In this document: positions 25,580 through 33,840 of the stretch, one piece after another | Numbering within the stretch: position 1 is the first letter of the stretch | Layout of the letters: every line of letters starts with the position of its first letter | Source: Stenotrophomonas maltophilia | GTDB lineage: Bacteria > Pseudomonadota > Gammaproteobacteria > Xanthomonadales > Xanthomonadaceae | Length of the DNA stretch: 64,000 nt | Reading direction: 5' to 3' | NCBI RefSeq assembly: GCF_002799245.1 | Contig: NZ_NEQV01000003.1 | Coordinates: 241,497 to 305,496 of the forward strand | Notes under the pieces: generated by a model | The model's database searches: none | What the model was told of the DNA's origin: nothing | Seen by the model: only the letters and a program-made list of their open reading frames with translations | Program-made: the position numbers and the translations under genes

Positions 25580-25613
25580 GAAGGAGGCCCAGAAACTAGC
25601 ATGGGCCTCCTTC
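25580..25613 (-). promoter_or_regulatory. Perfect hairpin in the blaL1 leader
   Basis: Arms GAAGGAGGCCC and GGGCCTCCTTC, 11 bp with no mismatch, with a 12-base loop, 15 bases upstream of the blaL1 ATG. One arm contains a full Shine-Dalgarno-like AAGGAGG. A second, imperfect hairpin (ATGGCTCCC-ATAA-GGGGGCCAT, about 25636-25657) lies between it and the receptor stop. Function unknown: attenuator, mRNA stabiliser or terminator without a T-run. Confidence 0.6.
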
Positions 25614-25659
25614 ATCACGTTGCGCATAGATTTCATGGCTCCCATAAGGGGGCCATGGC

Positions 25660-28080
25660 TCAATACCGGTACTGCCATCCCAGCGTCAGCACCCGGCCGC
25701 GGCCGGAGAAGTAGCTCGGGTTCGACGGCGTGGTCTGCGAGTAGTAGCTGATGTACTGCTTGTTGGCCAGGTTCTGCACGCCCAGCGTGAAGGCATGCTT
25801 GTCCAGCGTATAACGCGCGACCAGATCCAGCGTGGTGTAACCCTTGAACTCGGCCACCCGCGTGCCCTGCTGATCGAAGTCACGGTCGAAGGCGTGGCTG
25901 GCCTGCAGCCGGGTGCTCAGCTGCGGTGTCCAGTTCTGTTCCCAGAACGCGGTCAGCCGGTTCGGTGCGATGTTGACGCCGGCCAGGTCGCTGTCCAGGC
26001 GGCCATCAACGTTGGCGTCGTAGCGACCGTTGGCGCGCGCATAGCCCAGGCCCAGCCGGCTGTTGCCCAGCTGCAGGCGCAGATTGCCCTCGAAACCCTC
26101 CACGCGGGTGGCCTGGCGCTGCACGTTGTAGGCATCGATGCCCGCATCGTAGACCAGCACCGAGCCGAGTTTGGACTCGGAGGTGTAGTAGGCGATATCG
26201 CCGCTGAAGCGGCCATCGTCATACTCCAGGCCGATCTCGCGGTTGTCCGACACCACCGGCGACAGGTCCACCAGGCTGTCCACGCGCTGGCCGTCGCGGT
26301 TGATCGCACGCAGTACGCGGCCGACATCGGCCACGGTGTAACCCTCCGAGTAGGAGGCGTAGGCGTTGAGGCGATCGTTGATGTACCAGACCGCGCCGAA
26401 GTTGGGCAGGGTTTCGCTCATGGTCGGCTTGCCGCCGGCCACGTTGCGTGCGCCATAGCGCGGCAGCGTGGTGTAGTCGCCTACCTCCAGCTCGCCCTTT
26501 TCGTAGCGCAGGCCGCCGGACAGCATCAGGTGGTCGGTCGGCCACCAGTGCAGCTGCAGCAGCGGCGACAGGCTCTGATAGGTGGTCAACGGCACCCAGT
26601 TCATGCCGCTGGCCAGCAGTACCTGGTGGGTACGATCACGCAGGCCGTCCAGGCCCAGGGTCACATCCAGCGAGGTGCCGGCGATGCGGCTCCAGCTCTG
26701 GGTCAGCTTGAAGCCGCGCTTGTCCGATTCGTTCTGGGTCTGGTCCCAGGCAGCGCTGGCGCCGGTGTTGCCCCATGGGTCCCACTGGCTGGCGCCATAG
26801 CGGCCTTCGAAGTCGACCGCAAATGCCTGTGCCTGGAAGCGGCCACCGAGCAGGTCGGCAGCGCTGTAGTCCACGGTCAGCGAGCGCGAGCGGTTCATCG
26901 GCGGCTCCAGCGGCGTGTCGCCGGGCACCGAAAGGGTGGGGCGGCCGCTGCGGAAGTCGCCGTTCACCGCCAGGTAGTTGTCCAGCCCGCGCAGTTCGTA
27001 GCGGTTGGCCATCAACTGCAGGCGATGGCCTTCGGCCAGGTTCCAGCCAAGCTTGGCGAACACGTTCGACGACGTCGAATCCATCAGCTCGCCCTGCGCG
27101 TTGGTACCGATCGAGCGTCCCTCGCCGTCATGGAACAGGCCCTGGCGCTCGTAGGCCAGGCCCGCGACCAGGTCGAACTGCTCGCCACGCATGCCCACCA
27201 GCGCCGAAGCGCGCTGGCCGTTGTCGTCGTGGCGGCGAGGCAGGGCGCTGCTGTAGCTGAGGTTGCTGTCGAACAGGAACGCGCCCGGTTCGCTGGGCGC
27301 GCTGCGGGTGATGATGTTGACGATACCGCCGGTACCGCCAATGCCCTGCAGGGCGTTGGCGCCGTGGATGACTTCGATGCGTTCGATCATCGCCGGGTCG
27401 ATGGTGTGCGAGTCACGCGAGCCATCGCGCAGCGGCGTGGACTGCGGCACGCCATCGACCATGTACAGGATGCCGCGCCCGCGCATGCTCTCGCCGTAGT
27501 TGGACATCTTCTCGCGGGCGGGCGCAAAGGCCGGGATCTGTGACGACAGCACGCGCGAGACATCCGAGCCCAGCGCCAGCTGCTGCACGATGTCCTCGCG
27601 GGTCAGCACGGTGATGGTGTTGGGCATGGCGGTCTCGCCCTGCGCCATGCGCGCGGTGGACGCCGAGACCGTGACGCGGGCCAGCGAGGTGGCTGCGGCC
27701 TGCGGCGCGGGGCGCGCAGGCGATGCCACCTTGGCCTGCGCCGGTGCGGCGGCGCTCAGCACGAAGACGCCCGGCGAGCGCTCCTGCAGTGCCAGGCCTT
27801 GGCCGGCCAACAGGTGTTGCAAGGCCTCGCGCGGGGTGTAACGGCCGTCCAGTGCCGGCGCGCTGCGCCCGCTGACGCTGTCAGCGGCGAACAGCAGCTG
27901 GATGCCACTTTGCCGGGCCAGCGCGTTGAGCGAGGCCTGCAGGGAGCCCGCCGGCAGGTGGAATTCCACCGCGGTCGGTGCGGACGCCTGCGCGGCGACG
28001 GGCAGCGCCGCGCACAGGCAGGTGGCGAGCAGGGTAGGGGCCAACCGGCGCAGCGCGGCAGGCGGAACAGGGCGGATCAT
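25660..28080 (-). CDS. TonB-dependent siderophore receptor with STN signalling domain (FecA type)
   Basis: 806 residues. Outer-membrane gated channel. The signal peptide ends VAAQASA. The STN domain (about 35-90, VEFHLPAGSLQASLNALARQ ... QHLLAGQGLALQ) signals to an anti-sigma factor. A linker leads to a TonB box-like and plug region (ITVLTREDIVQQL, MIERIEVIHGANALQGIGGT), then a 22-strand barrel ending in VLTLGWQYRY with the expected terminal aromatic. It is preceded by fecI- and fecR-like genes, so this is a cell-surface-signalling uptake system. The ligand is unknown. An RBS-like GAAGGA precedes the start. Confidence 0.93.
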   Translation of the reverse strand: MIRPVPPAALRRLAPTLLATCLCAALPVAAQASAPTAVEFHLPAGSLQASLNALARQSGIQLLFAADSVSGRSAPALDGRYTPREALQHLLAGQGLALQERSPGVFVLSAAAPAQAKVASPARPAPQAAATSLARVTVSASTARMAQGETAMPNTITVLTREDIVQQLALGSDVSRVLSSQIPAFAPAREKMSNYGESMRGRGILYMVDGVPQSTPLRDGSRDSHTIDPAMIERIEVIHGANALQGIGGTGGIVNIITRSAPSEPGAFLFDSNLSYSSALPRRHDDNGQRASALVGMRGEQFDLVAGLAYERQGLFHDGEGRSIGTNAQGELMDSTSSNVFAKLGWNLAEGHRLQLMANRYELRGLDNYLAVNGDFRSGRPTLSVPGDTPLEPPMNRSRSLTVDYSAADLLGGRFQAQAFAVDFEGRYGASQWDPWGNTGASAAWDQTQNESDKRGFKLTQSWSRIAGTSLDVTLGLDGLRDRTHQVLLASGMNWVPLTTYQSLSPLLQLHWWPTDHLMLSGGLRYEKGELEVGDYTTLPRYGARNVAGGKPTMSETLPNFGAVWYINDRLNAYASYSEGYTVADVGRVLRAINRDGQRVDSLVDLSPVVSDNREIGLEYDDGRFSGDIAYYTSESKLGSVLVYDAGIDAYNVQRQATRVEGFEGNLRLQLGNSRLGLGYARANGRYDANVDGRLDSDLAGVNIAPNRLTAFWEQNWTPQLSTRLQASHAFDRDFDQQGTRVAEFKGYTTLDLVARYTLDKHAFTLGVQNLANKQYISYYSQTTPSNPSYFSGRGRVLTLGWQYRY

Positions 28081-28151
28081 GCGAGGGTCCTTCGGAGGGG
28101 TTCAAGCACCTGCCGGATGGGAGGGCGCGCAACCCACCCTCGTGGCGCCGA

Positions 28152-28997
28152 TCAATCGCGTGCGCGCAGATGCAGGCTGCCGTCGGCGGCGGTCTGCAGC
28201 TGTACCGGCAGGATCTCCGGCAGCAGTGCCACGGCGGTCTCGGCGCGATCGGCATCGAACACGCCCGAGACCAGCAACGGGCCCAATGCCGGGTCATCCA
28301 GCACGATCGGGCGGTCGTGGTAACGCTGCAGGATGCGCAGCACTTCCGACAGCGGCAGCCGATCGAACTGCAGCCGCCCGGTGGTCCAGTCGGCGCGGTC
28401 CGGGCTGACCGCTTCAGGGGGAGACAGCGAACCTGCCTGGGCCAGCAGGCGCTGGCCCGGCTTCAGGCGTTGCTCGGCCTCGCTGCCGTCGACGCGCACG
28501 CCCACCTCGCCGCGCCACAGGGTCACCTCGCTGAGATCGCCCTGGCGGTCCACATCGAATACGGTGCCGTAATTGCGCACATGTACCGGGCCGGCATCGA
28601 CCTGGAAGGGGCGCCACGCCGAGTGCTGTACCTGGAAACGCGCCTGGCCGCGTGCCAGCAGCACCTGCCGCGAGCGCAGGTGCCGGCGCACCTGCAGGTG
28701 GGTGCCGGCATCAAGCAGCATCCGGCTGCCATCGGGCAGGGTGACAGTGCGGCGTTCGCCGACGGCGGTCTGGTAGTCGCGCACCTGCCAGGCCGGGTCG
28801 ATCAGCAGCAGGGCGCCGGCCGCCACCAGCAACACCGGCAGCAGGGCCTTGACCGGGCGGCCGCCACGCTTTCGCTGCAGCAGCTCAGGGCCGGGCATCG
28901 GGAAGCGTTGCTTCAAGGCATCGCGGTGCTGCTCCAGCACCTGCTCGGTGGAGGTCGGTGGCGGCTGCGGTCCAGCGGGATAGGGCGCGCGGCTCAT
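28152..28997 (-). CDS. FecR-type anti-sigma factor / sigma regulator
   Basis: 281 residues. A cytoplasmic N-terminal part (1-50) is followed by one membrane helix (ALLPVLLVAAGALLLIDPAW) and a periplasmic FecR domain: VGERRTVTLPDGSRMLLDAG, VLLARGQARFQVQHSAWRPF, VHVRNYGTVFDV. A C-terminal STN-contacting region follows. The start overlaps the sigma-factor stop in ATGA. It should relay receptor occupancy to the sigma factor upstream. The 71-base gap to the receptor gene could hold the sigma-dependent promoter. Confidence 0.93.
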   Translation of the reverse strand: MSRAPYPAGPQPPPTSTEQVLEQHRDALKQRFPMPGPELLQRKRGGRPVKALLPVLLVAAGALLLIDPAWQVRDYQTAVGERRTVTLPDGSRMLLDAGTHLQVRRHLRSRQVLLARGQARFQVQHSAWRPFQVDAGPVHVRNYGTVFDVDRQGDLSEVTLWRGEVGVRVDGSEAEQRLKPGQRLLAQAGSLSPPEAVSPDRADWTTGRLQFDRLPLSEVLRILQRYHDRPIVLDDPALGPLLVSGVFDADRAETAVALLPEILPVQLQTAADGSLHLRARD

Positions 28998-29518
28998 GGC
29001 AGCCTTGCGGGCAGGCGGCAGTCGGCCATTGCCAGGCGCAGGTGGCGTTCCACAGCCTTCAGGCCGATGCCCATCCGCTGCGCGACCTCGGCCTGTGGCA
29101 GCTCATGGATCTTGTGCAGGATGAAGACCTGCTGGCGTCGGCAGGGCATGCGCTCGATGGTGCTGCTCAGGCGTTGCAGCGCCTGCACGCCTTGCGCCTG
29201 CTGCTCCGGCCCGGGGCGCGGGCAGGTGCCCTCGGGCAGTTCGGTGCGCGGCTCCACCCAGTGCCGGCGCAGGTCTTCGGCGCGGCAGCGGTCCACCGCC
29301 GCGTCGTGGGCGATCCGGCGCAGCAGCGCGACCGGCTGCCGTGCATCGTGAGCGACCGGGCGTTCCAGCAGGCGCACGCAGACGTCGTGCACCACCTCAC
29401 GGGCCAGTCCCGGCGAGCGGAAGCGGCGATGCAGGTAATCCACCAGCTCTTCGTAGTGGCGCACCAGCGAGGACACCAGCGGCAACGCGGGCGGTGGGGT
29501 GGAAGGCTGCTGGGACAT
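28994..29518 (-). CDS. ECF sigma factor (FecI type)
   Basis: 174 residues from the chosen start MSQQPSTPPPALP. Region 2 is seen in LVRHYEELVDYLHRRFRSPG and VALLRRIAHDAAVDRCRAEDLRR, region 4 in CRRQQVFILHKIHELPQAEVAQRMGIGLKAVERHL. It directs transcription of the downstream receptor gene in FecIRA-like systems. A longer open frame extends upstream but lacks sigma features, hence the shorter start. In the 205 bases upstream (29519-29723) I looked for a Fur box and found only a weak match. Confidence 0.9.
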   Translation of the reverse strand: MSQQPSTPPPALPLVSSLVRHYEELVDYLHRRFRSPGLAREVVHDVCVRLLERPVAHDARQPVALLRRIAHDAAVDRCRAEDLRRHWVEPRTELPEGTCPRPGPEQQAQGVQALQRLSSTIERMPCRRQQVFILHKIHELPQAEVAQRMGIGLKAVERHLRLAMADCRLPARLP

Positions 29519-29723
29519 CCGGAGGGCAACAGGGGCGGGAAGGCGTGGCGGCGCAGGAGCGCCGCTGCGGAGTGACGCAATACTAATGGGAACTGTTCGC
29601 GTTTGCCATGTCGCGCACCACGGCCTGATGGTTCGCTGCGCCTGGAAGGTGAAACCACGCTCATCGCCTGGAGTGCAGAATCGGCGCCGGCCAGCCTGCA
29701 CCCACCCGCCGAGGAAACGTTCG

Positions 29724-30890
29724 ATGCGTCTGCCCGCCCTGCGCCACCGCGACGGCCACCATGCCCGTGTCACCTACGAAGAACTGTTCTTCGATCTGGT
29801 CTACGTATTCGCGGTCACCCAGCTCAGCCACCATCTGCTGCATCACCTTGACCTGGCCGGCGTGCTGCAGGCCCTGGTGCTGTGGTTCGCGGTCTGGCTC
29901 GGTTGGCAGTACGCATGCTGGGTCAGCAACTGGTTCGACCCGGAGGCGCCGCGCATCCGTGGCCTGATGTTCGCCACCATGCTGCTGGCGCTGCTGATGT
30001 CCTCCTCCATTCCCGAGGCATTTGCCGACCGTGCGTGGGTCTTCGCCGGCGCATACGTGGCAATGCAGGTGGGACGCACCGCCTTCGTGCTGCTGGAAGT
30101 GGGCCGCAGCCACCCGCTGGCAGCCAATTTCCGCCGCATGCTGGCCTGGGTCTGCGTGTCGGCCTGTTTCTGGCTGGCGGGTGCGGCGGCCGAGGGCAAC
30201 CTCCGTCTGGCGCTGTGGGCAACAGCGGTGGCCTGCGAGTACATCTCGCCGATGTTCGGCTTCGCGTTCCCGGGCATGGGGCGGTCGCATACCCGCGACT
30301 GGACCATCGAAGGCGGGCACCTGGCCGAGCGCTGCCAGCTGTTCGTCATCGTCGCACTGGGTGAGACGTTGCTGGCGACCGGGGGCGTGCTCAGCGAAGT
30401 CGGGTACTGGAGCCTGGAGGTGGTGTCGGCGGTGCTGGCCACCTTCGCCGGCACGCTGGCGATGTGGTGGCTGTACTTCGGCATCTCCAGCCGCGACGCC
30501 ACCGCCGCGATCACCCATTCCGACGATCCTGGCCGGATGGGTGCCAACTTCCATTACGTACATGCACTGCTGATCGCCGGCATCATCGCCACGGCGGTGG
30601 GCAACGATCTGGTCATGGATCATCCGGACGCAGCCGTCACCGGGGTGTACGCCACCGTGATGGTGGCGGGCCCGCTGATCTACCTGCTGGGCAGCGCCCT
30701 CTACAAGCGCGTGGTCTATGGCCGCGCGCCACGCTCGCACCTGCTGGGCGCGGTGGCACTGCTGGTGCTGGGCCTGCTGCTGCCGCACATGCAGCTGCTG
30801 GCCGCCGGATGGCTGACCAGCCTGGTGCTGCTGGGCGTAGGGCTGCTGGATACGCGCCTGAAGCGGCGCACCCAGCAGTTGCGGGGCTAG
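29724..30890 (+). CDS. LtrA-family (low temperature requirement protein A) membrane protein
   Basis: 388 residues, about ten hydrophobic segments. The family hallmark near the N-terminus is present: VTYEELFFDLVYVFAVTQLSHHL, followed by LWFAVWLGWQYACWVSNWFDPE. Later conserved parts are FAFPGMGRS, EGGHLAERCQLFVIVALGETLL and FHYVHALLIAGIIATAVGNDL. The biochemical role of LtrA proteins is unknown; the name comes from a Listeria cold-growth mutant. An RBS GAGGA lies 8 bases before the ATG. Its TAG stop shares CTAG with the stop of the gene on the opposite strand (30887-30890). Confidence 0.85.
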   Translation: MRLPALRHRDGHHARVTYEELFFDLVYVFAVTQLSHHLLHHLDLAGVLQALVLWFAVWLGWQYACWVSNWFDPEAPRIRGLMFATMLLALLMSSSIPEAFADRAWVFAGAYVAMQVGRTAFVLLEVGRSHPLAANFRRMLAWVCVSACFWLAGAAAEGNLRLALWATAVACEYISPMFGFAFPGMGRSHTRDWTIEGGHLAERCQLFVIVALGETLLATGGVLSEVGYWSLEVVSAVLATFAGTLAMWWLYFGISSRDATAAITHSDDPGRMGANFHYVHALLIAGIIATAVGNDLVMDHPDAAVTGVYATVMVAGPLIYLLGSALYKRVVYGRAPRSHLLGAVALLVLGLLLPHMQLLAAGWLTSLVLLGVGLLDTRLKRRTQQLRG

Positions 30891-32323
30891 AACCCGCCGC
30901 CGGTCTTGAAGCCGCCGCCACCGCTGATGCCGCCGCCGCTGTGGAAGCTGCTGCCGCTGCTGGAGCTGGAGCTGGAGCTGGAGCTGGAACTCGAGCGTGG
31001 GCTGGAGCGCGAACCTGAGCTGCTGGAACTGCTCGACGACCCCCAGTCGAACAGGCCGCCGGAAGAGCGCGTTGTGCGCCGGCTGCTGCTGGTGGCACTG
31101 AAGAAGGACGCGGCCACCGCAGCCGGGGCGGCGGCCCGGTAGCTCGGCGCCTCGTAGGCCTGGCGTTCGATGTCAGCCGCCGCCTGGTAGCTCCTGCGCG
31201 CAGCCTGCAGGTCGTCCAGGCGCTTCTTCAGTACGGCCATCTCACGGGTGTGCTCAGCCACCATGCCATCGATCTCGCCCAGGCGCAGGCGACTGCCATG
31301 GATGCGCTCGAGCACGGCATCGTCCTCGCCGGAGCTGGTGGCAGCGACGCGGCGGTACAGGTCGTCCATGCTCTTGGCCGACAGCGTGCGCGCCAGCGCG
31401 GTGAGCAGCGCGCCGCCTTCGGCATCGGTCCAGCTGCGGAAGCCGTCGATCTGTGCCTGCTTGGCATCCACGGTCTGCCGATGCAGCTGCTCGGCCAACA
31501 GCGCCTGCGCTACTGCGCCCTGTGCCGCCTGCAGCTGCTGGCGCAGCGGGTCGCCACCGGCCTGGGCGAGGGCGGCGTCACGGGCCTGCTGTAGCGGCTG
31601 GCGGGCAGCCTCGACGTCGTCGCGGGCCCGTGCGGCATGTTCCTGCAGATAGGGCGGAAGCTCGACCAGCGTGGCGTATTCGCGACGCGCACGGTCGAAG
31701 CCGCACAGCTCGGCCAGCCAGCCATCGACGGTGCGCACCAGCGGCCAGCCGCGGTAGGCCGTGCTGCCGAAGCTGCGCCGGTGCAGGTACATGAAGATCG
31801 GGTCGGCCTGATAGGCACCGGCCTTGGCGTCATGCTCCGACTGCGCGGAGGCGGCCATGCGCTCGACGGTGTCGGCGCGCGCCACGGCCAGCTGCAGGTC
31901 GTCCTGCAGCGCCCTGTAGGAGGGTTCCGCTTCCAGCGTGGTGTCCACCTGGTTCTGCAGGGCCTGCCACTGTCCGCCGGCGGTATCGCGTGCGGCAACG
32001 GCCTCCTGCGACCGCTGCTGCAGCGACTGCTCGATGTCCAGCAGCGCCTGCAGCTCGTCGGCCAGCACCGCCGCTTTGCGATCACGGCGCTGCAGGTCGG
32101 CGCTGGACTGCTGCAGCAGGTCCTGGGCCACCAGCGGTGGTGAATCGGTGGCGGCCTCGGCCTGCAGGCGGGCCAGTGCATTGAAGTCCTCGCGGACCTG
32201 CCCGTGCAGCGCCTCCTGATCCTTGATCAGCTCCCGGCACCGGTCGCCATGCGCGGTCAGTTGTGCCTGCACCCCGCCGATATCGGTTTCGACATCGGCA
32301 ATGGCGTCGTTCAGCTCTCTCAT
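30887..32323 (-). CDS. Coiled-coil protein with Ser-rich and Gly-rich tail, unknown function
   Basis: 478 residues, no signal peptide or membrane helix. Residues 1-170 and 220-370 are long charged alpha-helical/coiled-coil stretches (for example RRDRKAAVLADELQALLDIE). A short globular insert with HRRSFGSTAYRGWPLVRTVD and WLAELCGFDRARREYATL separates them. From about residue 400 there is a disordered tail: runs of Ser with Arg, then GGGISGGGGFKTGGGF at the very end. The Ser run is encoded partly by a hexanucleotide repeat (30960-30989). It follows the DUF6384 gene after 16 bases and so is third in an operon with it and a TelA-like gene. Confidence 0.75.
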   Translation of the reverse strand: MRELNDAIADVETDIGGVQAQLTAHGDRCRELIKDQEALHGQVREDFNALARLQAEAATDSPPLVAQDLLQQSSADLQRRDRKAAVLADELQALLDIEQSLQQRSQEAVAARDTAGGQWQALQNQVDTTLEAEPSYRALQDDLQLAVARADTVERMAASAQSEHDAKAGAYQADPIFMYLHRRSFGSTAYRGWPLVRTVDGWLAELCGFDRARREYATLVELPPYLQEHAARARDDVEAARQPLQQARDAALAQAGGDPLRQQLQAAQGAVAQALLAEQLHRQTVDAKQAQIDGFRSWTDAEGGALLTALARTLSAKSMDDLYRRVAATSSGEDDAVLERIHGSRLRLGEIDGMVAEHTREMAVLKKRLDDLQAARRSYQAAADIERQAYEAPSYRAAAPAAVAASFFSATSSSRRTTRSSGGLFDWGSSSSSSSSGSRSSPRSSSSSSSSSSSSSGSSFHSGGGISGGGGFKTGGGF

Positions 32324-32339
32324 GTCAGTTCCTTACCCA

Positions 32340-33827
32340 TCACCATTCGGTGATGTAGCCGCCGGTGGTGGGCATGCGGAAGCGCGGCGACAGGCTGCCG
32401 CGCGGTTTGCTGCCGATCTGGTCGTCCTCGATGATGCCGTTGTCCTGCTTGTCGGCGGCAACCCGGTTGTAGGTGGCCTCGGGCACACGTACGGCAAATA
32501 CCGAGACCTGTTCATCCTTGCCGGTTTCCTCGTTGCGGATGGTGATCCGGGCGGGCTTGCCGGTCTCGTCCAGTGCTTCGGTCACCAGGTAGTAGTTGCG
32601 GCCACCGTTGGCCTTTTCGTTGTAGCGCCAGACGCCGGTGCGCTCATCGTCGCGGTTGACGATGCGGTAGACCAGGGTCTGCGACAGCATCCCCACCAGC
32701 TGGCCGACCTCGTCCATGGCCGGCCCGGCTTCGGCCAGCGTCTCGACCCGGATCAGGCGTGCGGCCTGCTCCAGCGCACGCTCGAAGCGCTTGCGGTCTT
32801 CGCCGGCGACCCCGGTGGCGAGGCCATCGGCCTTGAGCTGGGCCAGCCGCTCGTTGAGCGCGGCCAGCTTGTCGGCGCTGCCGATCAGTTCCTTCAGGGT
32901 CGCTACCGCCTGGCTGGCTGCGGCCAGGTCGCCCGCGCGCAGTGCGACGTCACCGCCGGTGTAGGCGCGTGCGCGCAGCTGCTCGGCATCCGGCGCGAGG
33001 CGTGCCGCCTTTGCAGCGGTGTTGGTGGTATCCAGCAGCTCGCTGGCCTCGATGGCCTGGCCGAGGGTGTTCACCCGCTCGGTCAGCGGCGGCAGGGCCT
33101 CCCTGGCCTTCGCCAGCAGCTGCGCGGCCGCCTGCCGGTGCTGTTCCACCTGCGCGGCCGCCTGCTCGCCGGTGGCGCTGCCACCGCTGCTGAGCCGGGT
33201 GAGCTTGTCCTTGCGCACGAGGGTCGGCAGCGCTGCCATCGCGGCGGGAACCTCGGCGAAGCGCCGCTGCGCTTCTTCCAGCGCGGCCCGTGCGCCTCCG
33301 GTCAGCGCCTGCAGGCGTTCGCCGCTGGCGGTGGCACGTGGCAGCAGCCCCTGCAGGGCCTGTTCCTGCCCGGCCAGAAGCGCGCGCGCTGCTGCAGCCT
33401 CCTGTTGCTGCGCGGCGACCTTGTCGTTCAGTACCTGCACGTTCTTCTGCACGTTGCTCTCGTGCACGAACGCGCCGAAGCTGCGCGCCATCACCAGCAC
33501 AACACCCAGCACAAGCAGCACCAGGGCTGCCGCCAGCGCCCACTTCAGCAGACGGCTGCGGTCGATCCAGCGCCGCGCCAGCCACGCCTTCCAGCCACGC
33601 GGCGCAGTGTAGAGGTAGCGCTGCTCACGCTGTGCCTGGATGCCGGCCTCGAGGATCTGGTCGGAGACCTCGATGCCCTGCGAGCGGTACAGCTCAAGCA
33701 GGCGCTGCTTCAGCGTCGCCTTGTCATGGCCGCTGTCGGCCAGCGCCTTCATTTCTGCATTGCGGTAACGCAGCTGGTCGACCACATCCATGGTCAGCAG
33801 CGCATCCTGCAGCTCGCCAGGGGCCAT
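32340..33827 (-). CDS. DUF6384-type membrane-anchored coiled-coil protein
   Basis: 495 residues from ATG 33827; a GTG at 33839 is the alternative. The N-terminal cytoplasmic part, LLTMDVVDQLRYRNAEMK ... LELYRSQGIEVSDQILEAGI, is typical of DUF6384 proteins. A membrane helix follows near 105-125 (LLKWALAAALVLLVLGVVLVMA). Then comes a long Ala/Gln/Glu-rich coiled coil (about 135-370) and a small C-terminal beta domain (VGMLSQTLVYRIVNRDDERTG ... WRYNEKANGGRNYYLVTEAL) ending GYITEW. Function is unknown. It is second in the three-gene unit. Confidence 0.75.
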   Translation of the reverse strand: MAPGELQDALLTMDVVDQLRYRNAEMKALADSGHDKATLKQRLLELYRSQGIEVSDQILEAGIQAQREQRYLYTAPRGWKAWLARRWIDRSRLLKWALAAALVLLVLGVVLVMARSFGAFVHESNVQKNVQVLNDKVAAQQQEAAAARALLAGQEQALQGLLPRATASGERLQALTGGARAALEEAQRRFAEVPAAMAALPTLVRKDKLTRLSSGGSATGEQAAAQVEQHRQAAAQLLAKAREALPPLTERVNTLGQAIEASELLDTTNTAAKAARLAPDAEQLRARAYTGGDVALRAGDLAAASQAVATLKELIGSADKLAALNERLAQLKADGLATGVAGEDRKRFERALEQAARLIRVETLAEAGPAMDEVGQLVGMLSQTLVYRIVNRDDERTGVWRYNEKANGGRNYYLVTEALDETGKPARITIRNEETGKDEQVSVFAVRVPEATYNRVAADKQDNGIIEDDQIGSKPRGSLSPRFRMPTTGGYITEW

Positions 33828-33840
33828 CGTCGCACTCACT

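Noticed and set aside
29579..29597. Fur box upstream of the FecI-type sigma gene
   Set aside because: Only about half of the 19 positions fit the Fur consensus; too weak to list, although iron control is expected.
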